Shown: positions 34,766 through 42,576, counted from the first letter of the stretch. The stretch: 42,666 nt of DNA from Thermoleophilia bacterium (GCA_029865325.1 JAOUHF010000008.1:1-42666); one strand, 5' to 3'. Numbers and translations are program-made. Notes: a model not told the origin generated them from the letters alone.

Positions 34766-35686
34766 CTAGTAGGCGACCGCGCCGCGGCCGGTCTCGACCG
34801 CGTGGCGCTGCTCGTCGGCGCGATACGACGAGCGCACGAGCGGGCCCGAGAACACCGACCCGAACCCGAGCGCCTCGCCCTGCTCGCGGAACCAGCGGAA
34901 CTCTTCCGGGTGAACCCAGCGGTCGATCTCCGCGTGCTTCGGCGTGGGTTGTAGGTACTGGCCGATCGTGACGACGTCGACGTCGTGGGCTCTGAGATCT
35001 CGCATCGTGTCGACGACCTCGTCGTTCGTCTCGCCGAGGCCGACGATGATCCCCGATTTCGTCATCACTCGATACACCGCGAGCTCCTTGACCCGCCGCA
35101 GGAGCCAGAGCGCCTTGTCGTAGCTCGCCTTCGCTCCACGCATTCGCGCGTGGAGGCGGCGAACGGTCTCGATGTTGTGGCCGAAGACGTCGGGACGTGC
35201 TGCGAGCACGGTCGCGAGCGCCTCTTCCTCGATGTCCAGGAAGTCCGGCGTGAGGATCTCGACGGTCGACTCCGGGAGCTTCCGCTGGAGAGCTCTGATC
35301 GTGGCTGCGTAGTGCCCGGCACCGCGATCGGGGACATCGTCGCGGTCGACCGAGGTGACGACGACGTGCGAGAGCCCCATCTGCGCGGCGGCTTGGGCGA
35401 GACGGAGCGGCTCGAGCGGGTCGGGCGGCGAGTCCGGCTTCCCCGAATGGACGTCGCAGTAGCGGCACGCGCGCGTGCAGGTGTCGCCGAGGATCTGGAA
35501 GGTCGCGGTTCCGCGGCCCCAGCACTCACCGATGTTCGGGCAGCGCGCCTCCTCGCAGATCGTGTGTAGCCCTCCCTGCCGCAGGAGGCCCTTCACCTCG
35601 AAGTAGCGCGAGTTCACACTCGGCGCGCGCACCTTCATCCATTCGGGACGGCGCGGGCGCTCCGCGACGGGGAGCGACTTCTCCAT
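34766..35686 (-). CDS. lipA: Lipoyl synthase
   Basis: A radical SAM enzyme (306 aa) that inserts two sulfurs into octanoyl groups on E2 and GcvH proteins. The auxiliary cluster cysteines are 44, 49 and 55 in CEEARCPNIGEC, and the radical SAM triad is C70-x3-C74-x2-C77 in CTRACRYC. The C-terminal LVRSSYRAD supplies the conserved serine ligand. ATG 35686 has no ribosome binding site but TAGACT lies 8 nt upstream, so a leaderless transcript is likely. Its partner lipB and an E2 gene lie within 4 kb. Confidence 0.97.
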   Translation of the reverse strand: MEKSLPVAERPRRPEWMKVRAPSVNSRYFEVKGLLRQGGLHTICEEARCPNIGECWGRGTATFQILGDTCTRACRYCDVHSGKPDSPPDPLEPLRLAQAAAQMGLSHVVVTSVDRDDVPDRGAGHYAATIRALQRKLPESTVEILTPDFLDIEEEALATVLAARPDVFGHNIETVRRLHARMRGAKASYDKALWLLRRVKELAVYRVMTKSGIIVGLGETNDEVVDTMRDLRAHDVDVVTIGQYLQPTPKHAEIDRWVHPEEFRWFREQGEALGFGSVFSGPLVRSSYRADEQRHAVETGRGAVAY

Positions 35687-35693
35687 TGCGAGT

Positions 35694-35700
35694 TAGTCTA
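35694..35700. promoter_or_regulatory. Overlapping divergent -10 boxes (TAGTCT / TAGACT) for the cupin gene and lipA
   Basis: On the + strand TAGTCT (35694-35699) ends 7 nt before GTG 35707. On the - strand TAGACT (35700-35695) ends 8 nt before ATG 35686. The two boxes share five bases, because TAGTCTA is nearly palindromic. Two RNA polymerases could not occupy both at once, so the genes may be expressed in competition. Confidence 0.55.
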
Positions 35701-35706
35701 GAGCCC

Positions 35707-36243
35707 GTGGTACCCGAAGCTCCCCTCGAGCACAGCGATCACGGCGTGTTTCCCGTCGGAGACGGCTGGTTCGTCGTGAACGCCTGCGAGGCGCAGTGGT
35801 TCGAGAGCGAAGGCCTCGGGTTCTACGCGCCGTTCGAGGGCGAGAACGCACCGTTCGGCGAGCTCGGTTTCAATCTGAACATCCTGCGCCCGGGCGAGCC
35901 GAGCTGCATGTACCACGCCGAGGAGACGCAGGAGGACTTCCTCGTGCTCGCGGGTGAATGCATCCTGATCGTCGAGGGGCAGGAGCGAGGGCTCCGCGCG
36001 TGGGACTTCGTGCATTGCCCGCCGTGGACGGAGCACGTCTTCGTCGGCTCAGGCGACGGCCCCTGTCTCATCCTGGCGGTGGGTGCTCGCCAGAGGGGTC
36101 GCGGTCTTCGCTACCGCGTCGACGAGGTTGCGCTGAAACACGGGGCCGGCGTCGAGAAGGAGACGACGGATCCGAAGGAGGCCTACTCGCGCTTCCCCGA
36201 GCCCAAGCCGGTTCGCTGCCCGGACGAGTTCCCTAGCGGCTAG
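35707..36243 (+). CDS. Cupin-domain protein
   Basis: A single small-barrel cupin (178 aa from GTG 35707). The first cupin motif region reads LRPGEPSCMYHAEETQEDFLVLAGE, with His and Glu in place for a metal, and the second reads AWDFVHCPPWTEHVFVGSGDGPCLILAV. Such stand-alone cupins may be enzymes, binding proteins or sugar isomerase-like; no function is assignable. An in-frame TTG at 35686 is open too, but it would place the -10 box within the gene. The 3' end overlaps lipB by 11 nt. Confidence 0.85.
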   Translation: MVPEAPLEHSDHGVFPVGDGWFVVNACEAQWFESEGLGFYAPFEGENAPFGELGFNLNILRPGEPSCMYHAEETQEDFLVLAGECILIVEGQERGLRAWDFVHCPPWTEHVFVGSGDGPCLILAVGARQRGRGLRYRVDEVALKHGAGVEKETTDPKEAYSRFPEPKPVRCPDEFPSG

Positions 36244-36958
36244 CCAGGGACGCGTGGATCCTCTGTGGCCAGAGACCCGCGCGGTCGTCCGCAGGTAGCT
36301 CCTCGAAGTCGAGCTCGAACACCTCTGCGCATGCCTCGACTGCCGCAGGCCGCACGTCGTCGACGGTGATTGGGCGTTGGAGTTCTCGCGCCATCGTCGT
36401 GAAGGCGGCGTCCTCGAGTCCGCAGGCCGTGATCCATTCGGTGAAGGGAGCAGGATCGAGGTCGACGTTGAGCGCGTAGCCGTGCGTCGTCACCCAACGG
36501 GACACGTGCACTCCGATCGACGCGATCTTCCGTGGCCCCTGGCCGCCGCCGGGCGGCATCCAGACGCCGGTGAGACCTTCGATCCGACGCCCGTCCAGCG
36601 CGAACGCCGCGAGCGTGCGAATCAGCGCTTCCTCGAGGGTGCGGACGTAGAGCTTCACGTCCTTCCCGTGGTTCACGAGATCGAGGATCGGGTAGCAGAC
36701 GAGCTGCCCAGGACCATGGAACGTCGACTTGCCGCCGCGGTCGGTCTCGGCGATCTCGACCTCCGCGCTCTCCGGAATGTGGAGCTCACGGCCGGTCTCG
36801 GTTCGGCGGCCGAGGGTGACCACCGGCGGGTGCTCGACGAAGACGACCGTCTCCGGGATCGCCCCCTGCGAGACGGCTCCGGCGAGCGAGCGCTGCAGCG
36901 CGAATGCGTCGCTGTACGGCACGAGGCCGAGGTTCATCACGTACGCGCCGCGTCTCAC
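36233..36958 (-). CDS. lipB: Octanoyl-[acyl-carrier-protein]:protein octanoyltransferase
   Basis: The protein (241 aa) moves octanoate from ACP to lipoyl domains, the step before LipA. The signature RGGKSTFHGPGQLVCYPILDL is at residues 74-94, with the catalytic Lys144 in RKIASIGVHV and Cys179 in ITACGLEDAAFTTM. GTG 36958 overlaps the stop of the AlkD-like gene (GTGA); ATG 36937 is a possible later start. The E2 component encoded upstream on the same strand is a natural substrate. Confidence 0.95.
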   Translation of the reverse strand: MRRGAYVMNLGLVPYSDAFALQRSLAGAVSQGAIPETVVFVEHPPVVTLGRRTETGRELHIPESAEVEIAETDRGGKSTFHGPGQLVCYPILDLVNHGKDVKLYVRTLEEALIRTLAAFALDGRRIEGLTGVWMPPGGGQGPRKIASIGVHVSRWVTTHGYALNVDLDPAPFTEWITACGLEDAAFTTMARELQRPITVDDVRPAAVEACAEVFELDFEELPADDRAGLWPQRIHASLASR

Positions 36959-37635
36959 GGAAGGAGCCTAGCCAGGTTCTTCGTCGCCTCGCGGCGCGAG
37001 AGCGGGCTCAGCCGATCGGCATGCTCGCGCACGTAGCGATCCACCTCGATGGGGTCATGCCACGCGTAGTCCCTCAGCGCCCAGCCGATCGCCTTGCGGA
37101 CGAAGAACTCCGGGTCGTCGAGGTTCGGCTCGATGCAGTCGTACAGGAGTGCGAGGTCGGTCCGCTCCTTGAAGCCGAGCTGGGAGATGATCGATACGCG
37201 GCGTTTCCACATGTTCCCGTCGCGGCTCCATGCGCGCATGTCCTCCGCGACTGACGGGTCGCGCTGGAGCAAGCGGCCGACCTTGCGGGCGATCGTGTCG
37301 ACGAGATCCCACCACGCACCTTCGACGATGAGCCGCTCGAGGAGGGTGAGCGAGACCCATTGCCGGTAGCGATCGAGCAGTGCAAGGGCGGTGTAGCGGT
37401 CCTCTCGGAATTCCGCGTCGTCCCAGAGGTCTCGGAGCTCGGCGGCGAACTCTTTTTCGGTCTCGATCGGATGCGCGTCGAAGACGCTGCGCCACGCGCG
37501 GCGAAGGTCAGGCGTGCGGACGCCGAGGTACGGTAGCTCGCTCTTCATGTACGCCTGCGCTCCGACCGCATACGCGGGGTCGCGCGTCCTCTCGATAGCA
37601 GCGTGGAACTCCGGGCGCAGAACGCCATGGGTCAC
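36955..37635 (-). CDS. AlkD-like DNA alkylation repair glycosylase
   Basis: An ALK/HEAT-repeat DNA glycosylase family protein (226 aa). The AlkD family's key WWD-x-V-D motif is at residues 108-113, with Asp113 matching the B. cereus AlkD catalytic residue number, and Arg145/Arg146 in MWKRRVSII. FFVRKAIGWALRDYA near 188-202 is also typical. Family members remove positively charged alkylated bases. The GTG start is only 30 nt after the E2 stop, and its stop overlaps lipB, so it sits between lipoate-related genes for no obvious functional reason. Confidence 0.9.
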   Translation of the reverse strand: MTHGVLRPEFHAAIERTRDPAYAVGAQAYMKSELPYLGVRTPDLRRAWRSVFDAHPIETEKEFAAELRDLWDDAEFREDRYTALALLDRYRQWVSLTLLERLIVEGAWWDLVDTIARKVGRLLQRDPSVAEDMRAWSRDGNMWKRRVSIISQLGFKERTDLALLYDCIEPNLDDPEFFVRKAIGWALRDYAWHDPIEVDRYVREHADRLSPLSRREATKNLARLLP

Positions 37636-37665
37636 TGCATCGTGGACCGTCGTGGTTCCGTCTTT

Positions 37666-39210
37666 CTAGTACGCCGCTTCGTCCCAGGTCTCGAGGCGCT
37701 CGCGAAGGTCTCGGAGGAAGCGCCCAGCGAGGGCGCCGTCGACGAGACGATGGTCGTACGTCAGTGTCAGGTTCATGATCGGCCGGATCGCGATGACGTC
37801 CTGGCCCATCTCGTCCTGGACGACCCATGGGCGCTTGACGACTGCGTAGGTGCCGAGGATTGCGGCTTGAGGCTGGCTGATCACGGGAGTCCCGTGGAAC
37901 GTGCCGTAGCCGCCCGGATTCGTGATCGTGAACGTCCCGCCCTGCACCTCGTCGGGGAGGAGCTTCTTCTCGCGGGCGCGCTGCGCGATGTCGGCGACAC
38001 CCTTCGCGATGCCGAGGAGGTTGAGCGTCTCGGTGTTCCTGAGGACCGGGACGATCAGGCCCTTGCCGTCGGCGAGCTCGACCGCGAAGCCGAGGTTGAC
38101 ATAGCCGCGCGTGACGATTTGCTCATCGCGAATCTCGCCGTTGATCCACGGGTAGTCCTTGATCGTCTCGATGACCGCACGGGCGACGAACGCGAGGTAC
38201 GTGACGTTCACGCCGTGGTTCGCCTCGTACTCGGGCTTGAGTTTGTTGCGTAGAGCGACGACGCGCGACATGTCGACCTCGATCGCGCTCGTAACGTGCG
38301 CCGACGTATCGAGCGAGCGGCGCATGTGCTCGGCAATCCCGCGGCGCATCGCGGTCATCGGCTCGAGGGCCTCGCCAGACATCTGCGCGGGAGCTTCGGC
38401 GGCGGCCGCCACCACCACCGGCGCGGGAGCCGGCGCAGGAGCCGCTGGGGCGGGAGCTGGGGCGGGAGCCGCTGGGGCGGGAGCAGGAGCCGACGCGGGG
38501 GGCGCGGGGGGCGGCGGAGCTGGAGGCGCGGGCACCGCAGCCACTGGCGCGGGCTCGGACACCACGGGCTCGGGCGTTACCGGAGCAGACATCGGCTCGG
38601 GACTCCGGGCGGGGGCGCGCGGGCTCTCCGGGGCAGGGACGGCCATGGCACCGGATTCGAGGAAGGAGAGAATGTCCTTCTTGGTCACGCGCCCTCCCGT
38701 TCCGGTGCCGGGCACTACGGACGGGTCGACTCCGTGCTCGGCCGCTATTCGGGCGACGACGGGCGAGACGAACGTCCTCCCGTTCCCGGAGACCGATGGA
38801 GCCGCAGGAGGAGCGGGCGCAGAAGCGGGTGCAGCGGCTTGCGGTGCGGGCACAGGCGCGTCGATGGGAGGCTCTGCCGCGACCATGGCCGGCGGCGTCT
38901 CGACGACGGGAGCGGGAGCTGGAGGTTCGGGAGCGGGCTCGGGGGGCGCGACCGCTGAGCCGGCAGGCGCGATAACCGCGAGCACGGTGCCGACCTCGAC
39001 GGTCTCGCCTTCAGCGACGAGGATCTGCGCGACTACTCCTTCGGCGGGGCTCGGCACCTCGGTGTCGACCTTGTCCGTCGAGATTTCGAGCAGGGGCTCG
39101 TCGCGTCCGATGGGATCGCCGACCTGTCGGAGCCACTTGGTGATCGTCCCCTCGGTGACGGAGACGCCCATCTGGGGCATTACGACCTCGGTCTGCGTTC
39201 CTGTGGACAC
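37666..39210 (-). CDS. Dihydrolipoamide acyltransferase (E2) of a 2-oxoacid dehydrogenase
   Basis: The protein (514 aa) holds, in order, a lipoyl domain with Lys47 in STDKVDTEV, an Ala/Pro-rich linker (about 85-140), a peripheral-subunit-binding domain (FVSPVVARIAAEHGVDPSVVPGTGTGGRVTKKDIL, 147-181), a second long Ala/Pro linker with repeated APAPA units (about 190-275), and the acyltransferase core ending in TYDHRLVDGA with catalytic His and Asp. The substrate could be pyruvate or branched-chain 2-oxoacids. GTG 39210 has a strong AGGAGGAGA ribosome binding site. The E3 gene is not in the window. Confidence 0.93.
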   Translation of the reverse strand: MSTGTQTEVVMPQMGVSVTEGTITKWLRQVGDPIGRDEPLLEISTDKVDTEVPSPAEGVVAQILVAEGETVEVGTVLAVIAPAGSAVAPPEPAPEPPAPAPVVETPPAMVAAEPPIDAPVPAPQAAAPASAPAPPAAPSVSGNGRTFVSPVVARIAAEHGVDPSVVPGTGTGGRVTKKDILSFLESGAMAVPAPESPRAPARSPEPMSAPVTPEPVVSEPAPVAAVPAPPAPPPPAPPASAPAPAPAAPAPAPAPAAPAPAPAPVVVAAAAEAPAQMSGEALEPMTAMRRGIAEHMRRSLDTSAHVTSAIEVDMSRVVALRNKLKPEYEANHGVNVTYLAFVARAVIETIKDYPWINGEIRDEQIVTRGYVNLGFAVELADGKGLIVPVLRNTETLNLLGIAKGVADIAQRAREKKLLPDEVQGGTFTITNPGGYGTFHGTPVISQPQAAILGTYAVVKRPWVVQDEMGQDVIAIRPIMNLTLTYDHRLVDGALAGRFLRDLRERLETWDEAAY

Positions 39211-39223
39211 GTTCTCCTCCTAA

Positions 39224-40198
39224 TCAGTACGCGGCAAGGTCACGGAGGGCCGCGACGACATCGGCTACCTGTGGGATGAAGGCCTTCTCGAGCGGGGGTG
39301 AGAACGGAACCGGCATGTCGGGCGCTGCGACACGGATGACGGGAGCGTCGAGATGCTCGAAGGCCTCCTCGGCGATCGTCGCCGCGATCTCCGCTCCGAA
39401 GCCTCCTGTACGCGTGTCCTCGTGGAGGACGAGCACCTTTGAGCAGCGCTGGACACCCTCGAGCACGCGCTCTTTGTCCCAGGGGATCAGAGTCCGTAGG
39501 TCGAGCACCTCGGCCTCGAAGCCCTCCTTGGCGAGCTCGTCTGCGGCCTCGGTTGCCGTGTGCACCATGGCTCCCCAGGTCACGATCGTGGCGTCGTCTC
39601 CGGGGCGGTGGACGTTCGCGAAGCCGAAGGGAACCGTGTAGCGCTCCTCCGGAACCTCCCCTTTGATGCGGCGGTAAAGATGCTTGTGCTCGAAGAAGAG
39701 GACAGGGTTCGGATCCTCGATCGCCGAGGCCAGGAGACCCTTTGCGTCGTGCGGCGTTGCCGGGCAGACGACTTTGAGACCTGGGATGTGCGCGAACGAG
39801 CTCTCCGGGCTCTGGGAGTGGAAAGGACCACCCGAGAACCCGCCTCCTGAAGGGAGCCGAACGACGATCGGCACGGGCGTGCCCCCGCGGAAGAACTGCT
39901 TCGCGGCGACGGTCACGAGCTGGTCCCAGGCGCAGGAGATGAAGTCCGCGAACTGCATCTCGGCGACGGGCCTCAGCCCCATAAGCGCCGCGCCCGTTGC
40001 GCCGCCGACGATCGCCGTCTCGGACAGCGGCGTGTCGATCACTCGCCACGGCCCGAACTCCTCCTGGAACCCGAGCGAGACCTTGAACGCCCCACCGTAG
40101 ACACCGACGTCCTCGCCGAGGATGAATACGCGCGGATCGCGCCGCATCTCGAGGCGCAAGGCGTCTGAGATCGCCTGGATGTAGGTCATCTCGGCCAT
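39224..40198 (-). CDS. 2-oxoacid dehydrogenase E1 component, beta subunit
   Basis: The beta subunit of the thiamine-diphosphate-dependent decarboxylase (324 aa). The N-terminal MTYIQAISDALRLEMRRDPRVFILGEDVGVYGGAF is typical, with glutamate for TPP activation near residue 62 (LSETAIVG), the GGPFHSQSPE segment near 123-132 and FFEHKHLYR near 168-176. It could belong to a pyruvate, branched-chain or acetoin dehydrogenase. ATG 40198 shares a base with the alpha-subunit stop (TAATG). Confidence 0.94.
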   Translation of the reverse strand: MAEMTYIQAISDALRLEMRRDPRVFILGEDVGVYGGAFKVSLGFQEEFGPWRVIDTPLSETAIVGGATGAALMGLRPVAEMQFADFISCAWDQLVTVAAKQFFRGGTPVPIVVRLPSGGGFSGGPFHSQSPESSFAHIPGLKVVCPATPHDAKGLLASAIEDPNPVLFFEHKHLYRRIKGEVPEERYTVPFGFANVHRPGDDATIVTWGAMVHTATEAADELAKEGFEAEVLDLRTLIPWDKERVLEGVQRCSKVLVLHEDTRTGGFGAEIAATIAEEAFEHLDAPVIRVAAPDMPVPFSPPLEKAFIPQVADVVAALRDLAAY

Positions 40199-41241
40199 TA
40201 CTTGTGATGTGGCGTGTCGAGGTCCTCGAAAGAGGCGAAGACGCCGCCCGCGAGCGATGACGGGTCCGGCAGAGGCGATTCGTCAGCACGGTCCAGTGCC
40301 TCGATCAGGATGCGCTTTACGGCAGACGTGATCTCGCTCTCCTCGTCGTCGGTCATCCCGGCGTGGTTGTGGAGCCAGGTGCGGTAGCGCTCGACTGGAT
40401 CCTGCGCTGCCCACTGCTCGAACATCTCCTTCGGCACGTAGAACGCGTCGTCGTGAACGGCATGACCCTCCATGCGCAGGGTGAGGCACTCGAGCAGAGT
40501 CGGACCGCCGCCTTCACGGGCCTTCTCGATAGCTCGTCGGGCCTCTCGATAAACAGCGAGGACGTCGGTGCCGTCGACGACGACACCCTCGAATCCGTAT
40601 GCGGCGGCTCGGTCGGCAATGTGCTCGACGGAATACGAGAGGTAGGTCGGGGTCGAGTACGCCCACTGGTTGTTGTCGCAGACGAAAACGACGGGGAGCT
40701 GCCGAACGCCGGCCATGTTCATGCTCTCGTGCGCGTCGCCTCGCGCCGCCGAGCCTTCGCCGAACCAGCCGACCGCAACGCGCCGATCCCCGCGGATCTT
40801 GAACGCAAGTGCCATGCCCGTCGCGACGGGGAGCATCGCCGGAAGGTGACTCACCATGGTGTGCAGCCCGAGTTCTGCATTCGCCATGTGGACGTTGCCG
40901 TCACGGCCTCCTGTCGGTCCGCCCTCGCGTCCCATGTACTGCGCGAATACGCGCCATGGCTCGACACCACGCGTAACGTGGACGCCCATGTCGCGGTGCA
41001 GCGGGGTCCCGACATCGTTTGGGCCCATCGCCGTGCCGACGCCTACCGCCGCGCCCTCGTTCCCGCGACCCGTATAGAACGACCCCGGGATCTTTCCCTG
41101 CTTGTAGAGGATGTGCCCACGCTCCTCGATCCCGCGCGTAAGCAGCATGTGCCGGTAGATGGCGAGGAGGTCCTCGCGGTCGAGTCCGACCTCCTTTACC
41201 TCCTGGAGCGAGCCCACGGGCTCGGCTTCACGTACGGCCAT
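40198..41241 (-). CDS. 2-oxoacid dehydrogenase E1 component, alpha subunit
   Basis: The alpha subunit (347 aa), pairing with the next gene as a heterotetrameric E1. The TPP-binding motif runs from GEG (161-163, Glu replacing the Asp of the usual GDG) to DNNQWAYSTP (189-198). HRDMG at 82-86 and the RMEGHAVHDDA loop near 254-264 are typical. Substrate is not settled by sequence; the SFYTGRGNEG opening is shared by branched-chain and pyruvate enzymes. ATG 41241 has GGGAG about 9 nt upstream, and TAGAGT (41282-41277, minus) is a candidate -10 box. Confidence 0.93.
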   Translation of the reverse strand: MAVREAEPVGSLQEVKEVGLDREDLLAIYRHMLLTRGIEERGHILYKQGKIPGSFYTGRGNEGAAVGVGTAMGPNDVGTPLHRDMGVHVTRGVEPWRVFAQYMGREGGPTGGRDGNVHMANAELGLHTMVSHLPAMLPVATGMALAFKIRGDRRVAVGWFGEGSAARGDAHESMNMAGVRQLPVVFVCDNNQWAYSTPTYLSYSVEHIADRAAAYGFEGVVVDGTDVLAVYREARRAIEKAREGGGPTLLECLTLRMEGHAVHDDAFYVPKEMFEQWAAQDPVERYRTWLHNHAGMTDDEESEITSAVKRILIEALDRADESPLPDPSSLAGGVFASFEDLDTPHHK

Positions 41242-41289
41242 TCGGCAATCTCCCGTCGTCCGGTTGGGTCGGCTTCACTCTAACTAAGG

Positions 41290-41329
41290 CGTAAGACCGC
41301 AATCCGCGACCGCGGATTGCGGTCTTACG
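41290..41329. repeat. Perfect 19-bp inverted repeat (2-nt loop) upstream of the E1-alpha gene
   Basis: The arm CGTAAGACCGCAATCCGCG (41290-41308) is repeated as its exact reverse complement at 41311-41329, with AC between. It lies between two divergent genes, so it cannot terminate either of them. It may be an operator, a cruciform-forming site or a REP-like element; the second copy of the 24-nt repeat begins 5 nt later. Confidence 0.75.
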
Positions 41330-41334
41330 AAGAT

Positions 41335-41358
41335 CCCTGAAGGCGTCCGCTTCGAGGC
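41335..41358. repeat. 24-nt dispersed repeat, copy 2
   Basis: This stretch contains AAGGCGTCCGCTTCG and matches 20980-21003 at 22 of 24 positions. It directly follows the large hairpin in the gap upstream of the dehydrogenase operon. Confidence 0.6.
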
Positions 41359-41392
41359 CGCCGCGCTCGCGTTGCCACGCACCGTGTCGCAC

Positions 41393-41398
41393 TACAGT
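41393..41398 (+). promoter_or_regulatory. Putative -10 box (TACAGT) of the leaderless zinc-ribbon gene
   Basis: TACAGT ends 8 nt before ATG 41407. TTGCCA at 41372-41377 lies 15 nt upstream of it and is a plausible, slightly close -35 box. Confidence 0.5.
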
Positions 41399-41406
41399 GA
41401 ACGGTA

Positions 41407-41688
41407 ATGCCGAGGCCGAAGCGGAACTGGATTCAGGAAGAGCGCCGCAAGACGCTCGGGGACTGGGTGGCGTTCTGCCTCGTTTGTGGCCACACGCTGC
41501 GGTACTTCCTCGACGACGAGCCGGCGCTGCCCGGCGGTTGCCCGCAGTGCGGCGGCGAGCTTCGACACCGCTGCCCGAGTTGCCGCGCACCGATCGCATC
41601 TGCGTTCGCAGTCGACTGCGAGGAGTGCGGCGACCCGGTCCGCTCAGCGGAGCTGTTCGGCGTGACGATTCGTCGACCCGGGAAGTAA
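41407..41688 (+). CDS. Small zinc-ribbon protein with four CxxC pairs
   Basis: A 93-aa protein of unknown role. Four CxxC pairs are visible: CLVC near residue 24, CPQC near 45, CPSC near 56 and CEEC near 71, enough for two zinc ribbons. The N terminus MPRPKRNWIQEERRK is strongly basic, which would suit nucleic-acid binding. It is divergent from the 2-oxoacid dehydrogenase operon and convergent with the ASCH gene, 17 nt apart. I cannot assign it to a named family. Confidence 0.75.
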   Translation: MPRPKRNWIQEERRKTLGDWVAFCLVCGHTLRYFLDDEPALPGGCPQCGGELRHRCPSCRAPIASAFAVDCEECGDPVRSAELFGVTIRRPGK

Positions 41689-41705
41689 CTGCGGCGCGTA
41701 CAGAG

Positions 41706-42056
41706 TCAAACGATTTGGGAGAACCGGATGAATGTCACGATGTCGTCCTCGCCCACTTCACGGTTGTACAGCTGGCTGAGGAACCACACCATCTCGTCGA
41801 CGCGGCGGATCTGTGGGTTGTCGTGCTCGATCTCGCGCGGCGACAGCTCGCCCAACGTCTTTACCTCCACCTTGTCGATCACCGCGTCGAATATTCGGTC
41901 GCGCTGGCCGTAGCGAGCGCCGCAGAGGACAGTCACGATCATCCCCTTGCGGTACTTCGCTGACTTGTCGCCGAGCCGGATCGTGGCGGTCTTTCGGCTC
42001 GTTCGAAGCTGCTCGGCGACGGCGGGGTTGTAGAAGTTGAGGGCGAACGTCGGCAT
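41706..42056 (-). CDS. ASCH-superfamily protein, putative RNA-binding
   Basis: A 116-aa protein with features of the ASCH/PUA-like fold: KTATIRLGDKSAKYRKGMIVTVLCG in the first half and RIFDAVIDKVEVKTLGELS followed by DIVTFIRFSQIV at the end. ASCH proteins are linked to RNA binding or to small-molecule amidohydrolysis, and neither can be chosen here. ATG 42056 is preceded by TATAGT on the minus strand (42075-42070), 13 nt upstream, overlapping the Nudix stop codon; this could give a very short leader. Confidence 0.75.
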   Translation of the reverse strand: MPTFALNFYNPAVAEQLRTSRKTATIRLGDKSAKYRKGMIVTVLCGARYGQRDRIFDAVIDKVEVKTLGELSPREIEHDNPQIRRVDEMVWFLSQLYNREVGEDDIVTFIRFSQIV

Positions 42057-42070
42057 CGGCGACGGGGCAA

Positions 42071-42514
42071 CTATAGAGGGTCGTCGCGGAGGGTCTCCAG
42101 CGCCTTCGCGCCGATCTCGCGCTCGCCTTTGTGCGTAAGAAGCTGCGCTGAGTCAGCGAGCGGAAGCCAGCGTACGTCTGCCACCTCGCGCTCCATCCCG
42201 GCCGGAAGCTCTCCGATTCGGCCCCCGCGCCTGTGTGCGAGGTAGAAACTGACGATCTTGAAAACGCGCTCGCCCTCCCACGTGTAGACGTAGCGGACGT
42301 CGCCCAGTTTCGAGGAGAGGCGTGCGCGCAGGCCCGTTTCTTCGTAGCCCTCGCGGAGAGCAGCCTCGGAGGGCGTCTCGCCCGGGTCGATGAGCCCCTT
42401 CGGGAGAACCCAGGTCCCTACACGCTTTCCCTGTGGGCGAACGGCGGCAAACCACGAACGTCCGCGCATTCGGCGCACCAGGACGACTCCTGCCGAGAAC
42501 TCACGCCGCATCAC
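42071..42514 (-). CDS. Nudix hydrolase
   Basis: A 147-aa pyrophosphohydrolase-family protein. The Nudix box G-x5-E-x7-R-E-x2-E-E-x-G-L is visible as GLIDPGE, then REGYEETGL, at about residues 40-62. The PKG motif before it and the C-terminal EVADVRWLPLADS match the common ADP-ribose/diadenosine-polyphosphate group, but the substrate cannot be named. GTG 42514 is directly followed by ATG 42511, so either may be the start. GTTACAA precedes it on the coding strand. Confidence 0.9.
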   Translation of the reverse strand: MMRREFSAGVVLVRRMRGRSWFAAVRPQGKRVGTWVLPKGLIDPGETPSEAALREGYEETGLRARLSSKLGDVRYVYTWEGERVFKIVSFYLAHRRGGRIGELPAGMEREVADVRWLPLADSAQLLTHKGEREIGAKALETLRDDPL

Positions 42515-42576
42515 GACTTTGTAACACCAGACTGCACGATTTCCCCAAGATCTAAGCGCGATCGACTCAAATCGGC

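Noticed and set aside
38440-38500. Tandem GGAGCC-like repeats, considered as a CRISPR or satellite
   Set aside because: They encode the APAPA linker of E2 in frame, with no spacers.
38159-39223. A 354-codon Gly/Ala/Thr-rich open frame opposite the E2 gene
   Set aside because: It is the antisense reading of the Ala/Pro linkers of E2. Its repetitive composition comes from those linkers, not from a secreted Gly-rich protein.
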